The notes under the pieces are model-generated. The model did no database searches. It saw nothing but the letters and a program-made list of their open reading frames with translations, and had not been told where the DNA came from. From Paroedura picta (Eukaryota > Chordata > Lepidosauria > Squamata > Gekkonidae): a DNA stretch of 64,000 nucleotides. The stretch is taken from contig NC_135379.1 in the NCBI RefSeq assembly GCF_049243985.1, positions 31,629,001 to 31,693,000 on the forward strand, read 5' to 3'. The translations under genes and the position numbers were made by a program. The stretch's first letter is position 1; every line of letters begins with the position of its first letter. Positions 20,713 to 31,500 of the stretch are shown piece by piece.

Positions 20713-23515
20713 CTACATTTAAAATAAAGAAAACAGGATTCACCATTTTTCAATAGGATACCATGAGCCTCTTGTGACTAATGATGAGAGGATATGGATT
20801 TTAAACAGAATAGCATTAAATTACACTGAAAGCATGCAGCTACTACATGTGTTTTTGAGACTGGCACTGATAACATACCCACAGAACATGTCTGCATCTG
20901 TTTAAAATGTCAAGTTAATTTTAATGAAGAAACAACCTCCAGGAAGACCGGAATTCTGCAAAAAATATTTAAAAACAAACACTATTGCTTATCTAACCCC
21001 AATCCCTCCCCTTTGTAATATACAACTAGTGGCCCAAAAAATATTTTTTAATATCTGGGACTATCCTATACAAGTTGATTTGGAGCTTGAAAAACTTTGC
21101 CAAAGTTACTTCCAGATAAGTACAGGCTTGGGTTGCAAGCTATAGAGCACAACAGAATTTCAGGGGCAACCAGACCGGCTTAGATTAGGATATGCACAAT
21201 ATGACCTCCTTTCCAAATATTCTACCTCTCTGCTGGACAACAAGAATGATGTATTGTGTTTTTGCAAGCATACTAAATCATACACAGAGAAACTGTGTAT
21301 ATATATATATACACACACACAAGAGCCTCAAGAATGAGTACAAAACAAGCCAATTCAGGGAGAGAAAGCTAAAGACAATGCAGATATAAAGAAAACATCT
21401 GTAGAACATTTGTAGGGTCAAGGCAATATTATTGCTGTAACACCATATAACATGCAAGCATTAACAGAGCTAATCTTAAGACAAAAGTGTTTGAGCAAAC
21501 AAGAAAAAGGCATCCTTCCTAAACAAAACAAGTCTACAAAACGTGTCCACTCCTCACCTTGTCATATATTACTTTCACTATGAGTGAACAACTAGGACAG
21601 GTGGCCACATCCTCACCATTCTCCAGATCTTCCTGAAATGATACAAAAATCATTATCAGCCTGATGGACCAAGTGAAACCCAGACTACCTGTGCATATTG
21701 TGAGGGCATAAGAGGGCAACTAGGGTAAAACACTGTTCTCTTTCATTCTTGATGGAGCAGAGTGCTTTGTGGTCCGTGATGGAGTGTCAGTACATTTTAA
21801 CTCTTCATCAAATGTTGGATGCAAAACTTAAGAGCACAAGAGTACAGAAGCAAAGCAAGGAAGGAATAAAGCAGGAAAACCCCTGTTTTGTAGAGGAAAC
21901 AACCAACAAGTTGGGGTACCCCCAGATTGAAAGGTCCTCCTTAAAGACCAGCTGTGCTGGTGAGGGGCAGTCCTAGATCAGACACTCTGCAGGAGCCCTT
22001 ACTGCCTCTACCTCACATTGTCAGTAGAGAATCACAGCAATTCTGTCACTGTCATATACAGTCTGCTGCTATATTTGCCCAAAAGGAAGGCAACCCTGCA
22101 TGTAAAACAACTCCCCCTATTTTTATTGTGCCATTTGATGTTATTTCTGATGTGGAACACATCATCTGGCATGCTCCATGAAACGGAAATAACTATGGAT
22201 GTGATGTCCGTAGTCCTGTCCCAGGGAGCATGCCAGAAGAGGCAGGGAGATTTCTGACTGTGCCATAAAAAGCTATAGGGGAAGAAACATTAACAAAGGT
22301 ATGCAGAGGATACCACATTCCTGACAGAAAATAGTGAAGCTCTAAAATCGCTAATGATGAAGGTTGAAGCAGAAAGTGGTGAAACAGGATTACAGTTGAA
22401 CATCAAGACGACAAACGTAATGCCTGTGGTAGCTGTAACACAACGACAAGATCGACAGTGAAGAAACTTAATATAACTTTAGAGGAATGGGAACAACTCT
22501 GGAGGAGAAACATCAAGATAACAGTCAATCGTTAAGGGAGGGATGGTTCAAAATGTTTTATAGATGGTATATTACTCCTAAAGTGCTGGGTAAAATGTCA
22601 CCAAATGTAGACAGCAGATGCTGAAGGTATAAAAAGACAGCAGGATCGTACTATCATATGTGGAGGTATGAAATTATTCAAAAAATTTGGGTGAAAGTAC
22701 ACCAGGTGATGCAAAAAATTATGAAATGTATGTTTTCAATGAATGCTAAATATATGTTATGTTTCTTTCCTCCCAACCTACCGAAGCAGCTACAAGAAAT
22801 ATTTTATTTATTTATTTATATTTATATACCGCCCTCCCCCGAAGGGAGGAAGAATATTCTTTTATGCAACAGCTGCTGCAAGACTAATTGTCCCTACCAG
22901 AGGAATGACTAGACAAACTGAATGCATCAGTATCAACAGCGAAACTGACGAGCATTTTAAATGAAGAGTCATCAGAAGAGTTTCAGCAACGCTGGGCATG
23001 TCTACCAAAGTGTTAAGATTCATAAAGAACAATGTGTTGCAACTTGAGGACGAGACTGGAAATGGAAAAAAATAATAATGAACCGACCCCTACCTTTCCC
23101 CTTCTGTACCTGACATTCTGTGTCTTTTGCTTTGTTTTCGTCAATAAAAGAAAAAGGAAACTGAAATAGTGCTCTGCCTGGCTGTGCAGGATCAAACCCC
23201 ACCGGCTTACACGTGACTAACTCCCAAGTAGCGCTGCTTTCCTTAAATCCCCGCCCTCCCCCAACCCCGCGGGATCAGCCTGAAGGGCCGCCAGCCCCGG
23301 TTGACAATTTCCCAGACCAGGCAGCCAAGTGCCGACATCGCCCTCCGTCCCTGGCGCCCCCGCCCATCGCAGCCCTTCCCAGGCAACACACACACGGCGC
23401 GGCTTACCCGCGTGATGAGGAAGCGGTCTCCGCACGGACACGGGTAGCTGTAGGTCTCGCTCTCCTCATCGTACTCGAAGTCCTCAATCTCCACCTCGTC
23501 GTGGAAAACGGACAT
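20647..23515 (-). CDS. DPH3: DPH3 (KTI11), CSL-zinc-finger diphthamide biosynthesis protein, complete
   Basis: Three coding exons on the minus strand, 23515-23408, 21632-21558 and 20712-20647, join in phase 0. They encode 82 residues, the same length as the human protein as remembered. DPH3 is a small cytosolic/nuclear protein that binds one metal ion and works with DPH1-DPH2 in the first step of diphthamide synthesis on elongation factor 2. It also partners Elongator in wobble-uridine modification. The CSL zinc finger is complete: Cys26 and Cys28 (YPCPCGD) and Cys48 and Cys51 (CPSC). The acidic start ([18 protein letters not shown]) and the C terminus NKELVKC are typical. The start ATG has G at -3. 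The gene sits head to head with OXNAD1. Confidence 0.96.
21294..21320 (+). repeat. (TA)n(CA)n microsatellite
   Basis: A TGTATATATATATATA stretch runs into ACACACACAC inside DPH3 intron 2. Confidence 0.8.
21558..21632 (-). CDS. DPH3: DPH3 exon 2
   Basis: The acceptor is TTTCAG and the donor AAG|GTGAGG. The exon encodes [20 protein letters not shown] and VIYDK, that is residues 37-61, with the second Cys pair of the CSL zinc finger. Confidence 0.96.
22310..22440 (+). repeat. LINE reverse-transcriptase fragment
   Basis: Near 22346-22410 the plus strand reads in the style of [24 protein letters not shown], close to the RTE/Bov-B and L1 stretch just after the YADD box. It is frame-broken. Confidence 0.45.
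22441..23165 (+). repeat. L1 LINE 3' fragment
   Basis: [34 protein letters not shown] and [14 protein letters not shown] match the C terminus of L1 ORF2 in pattern. An A-rich tail with AATAAAAGAAAAAGG follows near 23144. It stops just before the CpG island and is interrupted by an L2-type tail at 22803-22850. Confidence 0.65.
22803..22850 (-). repeat. L2-type LINE tail nested in L1
   Basis: TTTATTTATTTATTTATATT followed by TATACCGCCCTCCCCCGAAG is the complement of the common L2-like 3' tail. It interrupts the L1 reading. Confidence 0.6.
23408..23515 (-). CDS. DPH3: DPH3 exon 1 (coding)
   Basis: The exon encodes residues 1-36, from [12 protein letters not shown] to [11 protein letters not shown]. 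The donor is CGG|GTAAGC. It carries the first metal-binding Cys pair (Cys26, Cys28) and lies inside the CpG island. Confidence 0.96.
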
Positions 23516-23984
23516 GCCGGGTCTCCCTCGCCGCCCGACGAACGCCCCACGCACAATGCGCCTCAGAGCACGTCATATATGCCTGTGACGCGGGCGTGCC
23601 CGCCATCTTTGTTGAGGGCAGAGGTGACGCAAAAATCCCGCGCCTTCAGGGAAATCATGACGCATCGTCGATGCTTTCCGTTTGAACCTGACGACAAACC
23701 AGAGTGATGGCGGGGTGGGCGGGTTGTGGGTATGTCAGCCAGCCTGTGTGGATAATCGTGACGGAAGATCTGAAAGCGAAAAGAGAAAAGGAAAGGGCAT
23801 CCTCTGTGTATGAGACTGAGATGCCCCTCAAATATGCGCTCCCCCTCCGCGGTTTCGTGGGGGGGGGGGGTGAGGGAGAGAAAGACCGGAACGCGCATGC
23901 GCCCCTTTTCCCGAGGTTCTGGGGAGGCCCGGCCTCGGTGTCACGTGACGTCCCAGAAGATGCCGGCGTCTTTGCCCTGCAATG

Positions 23985-24031
23985 CCGGGCGGGAAGTCGC
24001 GTGACTGACACCGGCGGCTTCTCCGGAGCAG
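23985..24031 (+). other. OXNAD1: Predicted OXNAD1 non-coding exon 1 (3' end; start uncertain)
   Basis: A good donor, GAGCAG|GTGCGC, lies at 24031/24032 at the right edge of the CpG island. The next exon of OXNAD1 begins with 24 untranslated bases, so a non-coding first exon must lie upstream. The exon start given is only a guess. Confidence 0.4.
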
Positions 24032-24228
24032 GTGCGCGGCTGGAGGGCGGGGGAAGTCAGGGGATGGATGACTGGAAAGGTTGTGCTCCGAAAACTTTCT
24101 TAGTGGACTCGAGCCCAACTCTTTTACTGCCAGCCAGCTCTGTTGTCCTCCGAAACTGTCTTCCAGTGGGAGCTGGGGTTCGGTTCAGGTTCGCTGGGTG
24201 ACCCTGGGCTGTCGCTCTTGGCCTAAAC

Positions 24229-24292
24229 CAGGGGTAGTCAAACTGCGGCCCTCCAGATGTCCATGGACTACAATTCCCACGAGCCCCCTGCC
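24229..24292 (+). mobile_element. Palindromic hAT MITE, left arm only
   Basis: CAGGGGTAGTCAAACTGCGG and the following 44 bases match the left arm of the complete copies at 53402 and 59856. The right arm is missing. It lies just outside the CpG island, within OXNAD1 intron 1. Confidence 0.85.
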
Positions 24293-24549
24293 AGTGAACG
24301 CGGCATATGTTCCAAGCAGACCAAAGAAAAATATTTCTTATGGAACTTGTTGCTACATGATGTGGTGATAGGATTTACTTTAAATTGCTATTAAGAAAAC
24401 TAGGAAGTGGATAAAGTCATAGAGAAAAGATCTATCAATGGCTGTAATTGTTACACATTAATGCAGCATTTTAAGCCATGTATGTCCACCTGCAACCTGA
24501 CCTGGTTGCAACATAAACCCTGTCTAGTATCAGCATTCTGCCCACTGCA

Positions 24550-24900
24550 ACATTGTGTGCAACAGTGATGAGTATTATGGAGCTGGGAAGAATGTTAAGG
24601 CCTGGTTTGAGAATCAAGGGAGAAGATGTAAATATCCAGCCTGTGCTGAGGCAGCTGCACTGGTTGCCAGTTGCAGCCCAGATCAAGTTAAAGGTTTTGG
24701 TATTAATGTTTAAGGGTCACCTGCGGTCTGGCCCAATTTACCTGAGGCACCACGTAACTCCTTATGCCCCCCACAGGGCGCTTTACAGGCAGGGCTCCAG
24801 GATTCATCAGGCAATTGATTGCACCTTACATCACTGTGCCCTATAACCTCAGCAAGTGGCTCCTGCTAGCTAGGTGTGTCTGGCTTGAATAACCACAAAT
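24550..24900 (+). repeat. L2-like LINE, polymerase C terminus
   Basis: LRQLHWLPVAAQIKLKVLVL, MFKGHLRSGPIYLRHHV and PYAPHRALYRQGSRI read in one frame, the usual LHWLPV end of L2/CR1-group polymerases. Confidence 0.75.
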
Positions 24901-25224
24901 AAAAAGTGGGATGTAGTTATGATGCGTGTGCCTGACGCAAGGGGAGTGTCTGTGATGTCACTGCCTGTCCAGGAATGGATTACTTTTGTTTCCCCCCTTC
25001 AAACACTTTTATGATAACGGTAACAAGTCCTTGATTGAATGCCAAATCATTTGTCCGTTTTCAAGTTTAACAACTTGAAAATGAAGGATGAAATGTTTAC
25101 CTAAGCATGTTAAGTTATGATTATTAAATGTTAAGATTGCTGATATAGTTATCTGAACTTGATATGCTATACTGTGTTCTTCGATGTTTAAGATGGTTGA
25201 CAAAGTTGCCAAACTTATCTTGTG

Positions 25225-25290
25225 CTCTTGTGACCAAACCACCCTGAGCCACAAGGAAGGGCAGTATATAAATATAAATAAAATAAAAAC
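25225..25290 (+). repeat. L2-type LINE 3' tail
   Basis: CACCCTGAGCCACAAGGAAG, GGCAGTATATAAATATAAAT is the standard tail of the L2-like family and may belong to the piece at 24550. Confidence 0.6.
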
Positions 25291-25370
25291 TGGTTGTTTG
25301 GGGTTGCTTAGTGAAGAGAAGAAATTGAACAACAAATCCTAATTATTTCCTTTGATAACTGTATTTGCAG

Positions 25371-25516
25371 GTGGAATTAAGACTAAAGAGCAGTATGGTC
25401 TTCACTCCTATTTTTGCTATTCCTCCCTTACTGAGAGGTACTGCTGGGGTTATTCCAATTTGTTCATCATTCTTACAGCCCAAATATGCAGCTTTGTGTT
25501 ACTGCACAGTAAATGG
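25371..25516 (+). CDS. OXNAD1: OXNAD1 exon 2: start codon and leader
   Basis: The exon lies between TTTGCAG and AATGG|GTAAGA, with ATG at 25395-25397. It encodes [18 protein letters not shown], then [19 protein letters not shown] and TVN plus two bases of Gly. The sequence has Arg/Lys and hydroxyl residues and no Asp or Glu, as expected for a mitochondrial presequence. The leader diverges strongly from the mammalian one, so the call rests on splice phase joining to MKSKRKSDH. Bases 25371-25394 are 5' UTR. Confidence 0.85.
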
Positions 25517-28500
25517 GTAAGATTTATTTATTTATTTATAAAAGATATTTAAAACCTATTCTAGTAGTGCAGCCCTAAGCAGAGTTCCACATGTATATGT
25601 CCATTGACTTTAGGATTTCACACTGAGACTGCTTTCATACAAGTTTGATAATGCACTTTGTGATGGTTTGCCACTGTACGGAACACTGGAAGTGCAATAC
25701 TCAGTTTGTATGAAAGCAGCCTTTGAGACAAACAAATGGGTAAAATAGTTATCAGCTTTCTTTCCAACTCTAAAGAGAGCTATTGAAGTTGTATACTTAG
25801 ATGTAATGAAATGTGTTGTAGTATTGTATTTAATTGATTAATCAGACTATCTTCAATATTTTATCCCACCTCTTAACAAAATTGCTTCTTTTATAAGCCT
25901 ACTAATGTTAAATGTAATCTGCCTTGAGTCCAGGGCCTATTCTTCACACAATAGATAATGCACTTTAGAAGTAGATTTTCCTGTTCTGCACAGGAAAATC
26001 CAGCTGCCAAGGCACATTGAAAGTGCATTATCCTATATGTGCGAAATGGGCCCAGGTGAGAAAGGCAGACTGTAAATAGCATAAATAGATAGTAACATGT
26101 GGCTTCCCCTGTTTAACGGAGCTGTTAAGTTCTTGTGTTTATATTTTTTATTTTCTGGCATACAAAGAATAGTACAGGAGAAATTATAAATGAAACACTT
26201 ATATATAAGAATAAAAATATAGAACAAAATACATTCTATCAATTAAACAGAACAGAATATCCCTCCCCAACGTATTCTCTATGATAAATTTGAGAGAGCT
26301 TGTGCATTCTAATGAGGGTAAATGTTAACTTGTGTTTTGTGTTTAAAGCAAAATGAAATCCAAAAGAAAGTCGGATCATCTGGAGAGAACAGCAAATGAC
26401 TTTCGGCAGGAGGTTGGTACTGGAGCAGAGAGGCCTGCAATAAACTGTATTGTGCGGAGCAGCTGCTAGAGGCATAAACTTCTACAAGCCTGAGGGTCTC
26501 GGTGATCTCAGCAAGGTGCTAGTAGGGTGGCTACAATCCAGTAACCTCTGTTGTAGGGAAGAGGGAAAGCATAACCATGAGCTGGTGGTTATATCTTGAC
26601 ATAACATTGCATTCCAGTGTTGCTGGGAGAATAAAATGGGGAGGACACAGTGTATGCAACCCTGAGCTCACTGGAAGAAAGATGGGATGTAACTGAGAGA
26701 AAAGGAATGGTGGCAGAGGGGGGGGGCCCTGTTGTAAGCCTGCTCATGTGACCAAGTTATGTGATTTGTTTTAACGTGATGGCTGGAATGGATCTGGCTA
26801 GTCATGCACAGGAGAGAGTAGTGGGGCTCATGTTGCTTTTGGCAATTGGTTTGTGAAACACCTGAGTCTATTTGGTGGTATTTTAACCTGTATGGGATTA
26901 TGTGCCATTTATCCTCTTTTAGTGAAAGTGTGTTCCAAAATAGTTTATTGAAAATGGAATGCCTTCATGTGAATAAACAGGTTGTATTGAAACAAAGGAC
27001 TTTGAAATAGAGCTTGAAAAGAAAAGATTACTACAACAGCCATTTCTTCCTTCATTACTGAGTATTACTGAAAAGTAGTACTCAGCAGCTTTGTAAAAGG
27101 CTGTGGTCGTGTTTCTAACAGTGTATAATTCAGGGCATTCTTTCTAATCTGCATTTTTAAATCTATTATCTGTGCACTTTTTAATCCTGTAAGTGTGTCC
27201 TTGCAACTTGCTTTACATGATTAACTGCTATGAGTCTGGGGAAATAAGCCAGAATATAAATCTTTTAAATTAATAAATATCCTACTAGGCACAAAAAAAA
27301 TCTGCTATCAGAGAACAAATACAGCTATTTACATTTCCAGTAGCGTAATTTTAAAAAACCCTCCCAAATAACAGCACTTTGCTGGTCAAGTACTTTGAGG
27401 ATTAACAAATAATTAAAAGAAGAATTTACTATTCTTGGCAGTAAAGACACACTTCTAATTGAAATTGTTGGAAACTTGCCTTGATATCGTAGCTTTTTCA
27501 AGCCTTTTCTCATAAATTTGATGCACATTTCCTACGTCTGCTCACCTCTTGCATTTCCTTGATGTAGGAGAGTTTTAAAAAATGCAGAATGGGAATTTGG
27601 TGTCCTCTTTATGTAGAAACAAAATGGGGCCTGGGGAGCTCTTCTTGCTGACTTCAGAAAAATTATAGCTTTACCAAGAAAGCAGGAATAGCAGTTTGTA
27701 GTTTTCTTATGCTAGTTACCGATGCTGTTTAATTTAGCCTCAGCTTCTCTTCTGTAGAACTTGAGAATCTAATTGCAAGGTCTGCTCAGCATAGAGACAC
27801 TCTGACATTTGTTTGGTGATCAAGCTTATTTACAAGTCTGGGAGAATAATTCTGAAGGGAATAAATAGAGAAATAGAGCATATTGCTGCCCCTTCTGCCC
27901 CTTTCTTGATTATTCCGACTCAGACTTGCTTATCATAACAAATTTGTATTGAGAAACTAATAAAAATTGCCAATACTGTGTTCCCAGATCAGGTCATAGG
28001 TTAATGTGAAGAAAGGACAAGTGGAGTATGTGCTCATTTCCTACCCTGAGGCTTCTGCATAAAGGGATAACATTTACCAAGTATCCTGACTGCAGCAGAA
28101 TAATTAAGCAGTATGAATGTTCTTTTGGGCCAATGCTGTCTACTTAAGGATAAGTACGCTTGCTTTTAGTTGGCAAGCATCCTGTTGTTTTACTGGACAG
28201 TAGACATGTGCAAATATTTTTATAGAGAAATTCATTTCCTGCCATATGTTTTACATTAAAATGTTGCTGGTTAAAATTTCATTTGTTGCATGCCAGTCTT
28301 TCTGGATGGGAAATGACACAGTTGTAACTGTAGTTACATGAGATTGTTTTGAGGTTGTTGTATTTTTAAAAGCACTATAAATTTGTGGAGACTTGTAGTG
28401 GTTGTCTCAACCTGACTTTTTACCATATTTAAACTCTGTAATCTAAAGCAAATATTTGGCTGGGGGAGGGGGCAAAAGTGAGCCTTGTAAGGGGATCAGC

Positions 28501-31500
28501 AGGGTACAGGATAGGAATGTCCAGCTGGAGAAGCTAAATGTGTGCTTTTGAGTTTGGACAGACTGTAGGCTATCAAATCAGCAGAGACTCCCTATGGAAT
28601 GTCCAGGATTCTCTGTTCCAACATCAATACATATGAGGCCTTTTAGAGAGCCAGCGTGGTGTACTGGTAAAGAGTGATGGCCTCTAATCTGGAGAACTGG
28701 GTTTGATTCCCACTCCTTGACATGCAGCCAGCTGGATGACCTTGGCTAGTCACGGTTCTCTCAGAGTTCTCTCTGTCCTTCAAGAACTGGTTCAGTTTTG
28801 AAGATCCTGCAAGAGCCTTCTGCCAGGCATTTGGTTGGGGCCAGTAACCAGTAACCTCACCGAGTTAGCCCCCTCCTGTGATGTGTCCTCCCTTGGGATA
28901 TATGAGAAACATCTATAGGCAATGGCTTCAGAAACTTGTGCAGCACCAGAATTGACTAAGGTGTTTTGATTTGTTTTAACTGTTTTAATCAATTACTGTT
29001 AATTGTTCTTTAGTGTTATTCTAATCATTGTGCTATTTAATCACCATGTTGTTAACTGCCCTGAGCCAGGAGAGGTGGTCAACTAAATCAGTCCACCCAC
29101 CACTGATCTATCCACCCACCCACCCCACCCATATTTTATTTAAGCATCAATATGCTACTTTTAGAGCCTCTTGTGGCACAGAGTGGTAAGGCAGCCGTCT
29201 GAAAGCTCTGCCCATGAGGCTGGGAGTTCGATCCCAGCAGCCGGCTCAAGGTTGACTCAGCCTTCCATCCTTCCGAGGTCGGTAAAATGAGTACCCAGCT
29301 TGCTGGGGGGTAAACGGTAATGACTGGGGAAGGCACTGGCAAACCACCCCGTATTGAGTCTGCCATGAAAACGCTGGAGGGCATCACCCCAAGGGTCAGA
29401 CATGACTCGGTGCTTGCACAGGGGATACCTTTACCTTTACCTTTACCTATGCTACTTTTGCTACTGGGGACCCGAAATGGCTTGTAAGAAAAGACAGGCA
29501 AATATAGGTTAAAAAAAGATGACAATGGACAATACCAAGTCCTGAGCTAGTCCTACAACCACAGGTTGGGTGACTAAGGGCTATCCCCCCATCAGCCATT
29601 TGGCTTGTGCCTCTGGCCATTGCCAAGCTTTAAGGACCTGAAAATGGGAACAGAAACAGAGGCCAGCTGGGAAATTATGCAGCTGGCAGACATGTTCCCA
29701 AACTTTTACTACCTGTACCTACATGGAGGAACAAAACAATTCTGTTGAGCCAGATGGAAATATTCTGCATCTGTGCGACAAATGGAAGGTACTTTGAGGA
29801 CATGCAGTTTTTTAAAAGTGGTATTTTGCCTATAAACTGAGCATAATTGTAGTGGTTTAGTTGTCCACAACTTTCTTGCTTAAATTTGATCTAAGGAACT
29901 TGATCTGTGCTATGCTGCAGGCACAGTAATTAATTTATAGAATATCAACAAAATTGACTTCTTAATGCTTGGCAATCACAAACTTTAAATATGGGTTATC
30001 TGCTGGTAGTAGCTGAACTATGTAGTTAAGAATCATAACTCTCACAATCCAGTATTGCTGGAAGCATGCTTTTATGCACAGGGTATTTTCTCTCTCCTGA
30101 CTCTTGTGTACCTTTCTTGTAAGGAGCTGTGATCACGCAGAGACTTTTGTTTGTCTTTTAGATTATTTCTAAAGCGAAAGTCTGTGGAATCACCAGTGAA
30201 TCTGACATGGTTAAAAGGCTACGTCTGGCAATCACAGATAAAGAATTTACTTTCAAAGCAGGGCAATGGTAAGGCTCTCTTCTGGATTTGTAAAAAGGAG
30301 GACTTTACAAGTATATGCCTAAGGGGCAAGCAAAATGAGACTCTGCAAGACCCATGAAATGGATTGTCCGGATAGTTTCACCTGGATTTTATTGGTAAAT
30401 CGAAACCAAGGGGGAGCCATCCATTTGAATCAGGGCTGCAATGAGAGCATGTTAATTCCCCACCACCACCACTTTCAGTCCTCAAATAGGCCCCTGGAGC
30501 TGCTATTTGCGGGAAATATATAGGTTGCCTGAATTATGTCTCCATGCTGCCTCTACCAGACCAAATAACTTGCAGGAGGATGGGTAAGGCTAAGGAGTTG
30601 AACCTCCTAGTACCTTGGACTTGATCCAAATCAGGGACTCTCCAACTGCTATTTTTACCAGTAACTACTGCTCAAGAGATTCATGCATGTATCTTCCAGC
30701 ATCTTTTCAGATGGTGGTAAATTCATACAAATAACTCCAAATGAAGCACTTATGAAATTCAGAGTGACAGAGACTTTTCCCCACTAGTCAGCTTTGAATG
30801 AAACATCTGGAGCAAACCTACAAATTTGTTTCCTGGCATGCTGCAGTATCCGTGTAGTGTTTTTGGTGAATGATGCAAGTTATTTGATACCTTCGGCTAT
30901 ATGACAGAATTGGTGGCCTTGATCCAATGAACCGCATGACTATTTCCACATACTCAGTAAAGCAGTAGACTTTGTTTCTCTGACAGCAGTCCTGCATGTC
31001 ACATGGTGACAGTTTGACCATTGGGTCCCCTCAAAGTAGCACTTTGTCTTTGGCCTCAGTATGTTTCAGGACATGAAGCTGACTTAAGCCGAATCAGGTT
31101 AAACGCTCTCTTCTGTGACTGGTACTGACTCCTCATCATCTCCTGTTACCTGATACTTGAATTTGAAGTGCAAGGGGACGAAACCCAGGGCCTTCGGTGT
31201 GCAATGCATACCATTTTCCACTGGACCTGTCAGTTTGTCCCTGATTCTCCCCCGCCCCCTTTCTATTGTGGGTCCATCTGGTGAGCAGGTTTTATAGGAA
31301 CCCTAGTTTGTGTGCTAGGATGTTAATAGCATGAGTTACTAGTAGTGATAATTTTGCAGGCTTTTACATTTAGAACAAGAAAACAAGATGTTGATTGCAA
31401 TAATTCATGTTGGAGTAATTTGCTGCAAATTTTTGCACATGTGCACAGATGCATACTAAATTTTTGCTGGCTGGTTCTTGGAGAAACATTTACCCTTCAA

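Larger units (their letters stand above)
23210..24060. promoter_or_regulatory. Bidirectional CpG-island promoter of DPH3 and OXNAD1
   Basis: This is the GC- and CpG-rich block of the window, with the DPH3 start codon at 23515 and the predicted OXNAD1 first-exon donor at 24031. Visible motifs include a YY1-type CGCCATCTTTG at 23601, an E2F-like AAAATCCCGCGCC near 23632, several TGACGC CRE-like sites, an overlapping E-box/CRE TCACGTGACGTC at 23941 and an ETS-like CCGGAA at 23886. No TATA box is evident. The human DPH3/OXNAD1 promoter is known to be bidirectional and ETS-driven, so the architecture appears conserved. Confidence 0.85.
26413..30161 (+). other. OXNAD1 intron 3
   Basis: This is mostly unique AT-rich sequence. 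It carries a tRNA-headed SINE at 28647-28785, an L2-type tail at about 28960-29095 and a complete Sauria-type SINE at 29164-29447. I see no exon. Confidence 0.7.

Noticed and set aside
22165-22240. Inverted repeat TCTGGCATGCTCC / GGGAGCATGCCAGA
   Set aside because: The arms are only about 13 bases with a spacer of about 45 and no other copy was noticed, so no element is claimed.
23144-23149. AATAAA as the end of a plus-strand gene
   Set aside because: It sits in the A-rich tail of an L1 fragment, with no gene upstream on that strand in the interval.
23213-24201. Overlapping open frames of 96-165 codons on both strands
   Set aside because: They lie in the CpG island, where GC-rich sequence lacks stops. 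Only the DPH3 exon 1 frame matches a known protein.
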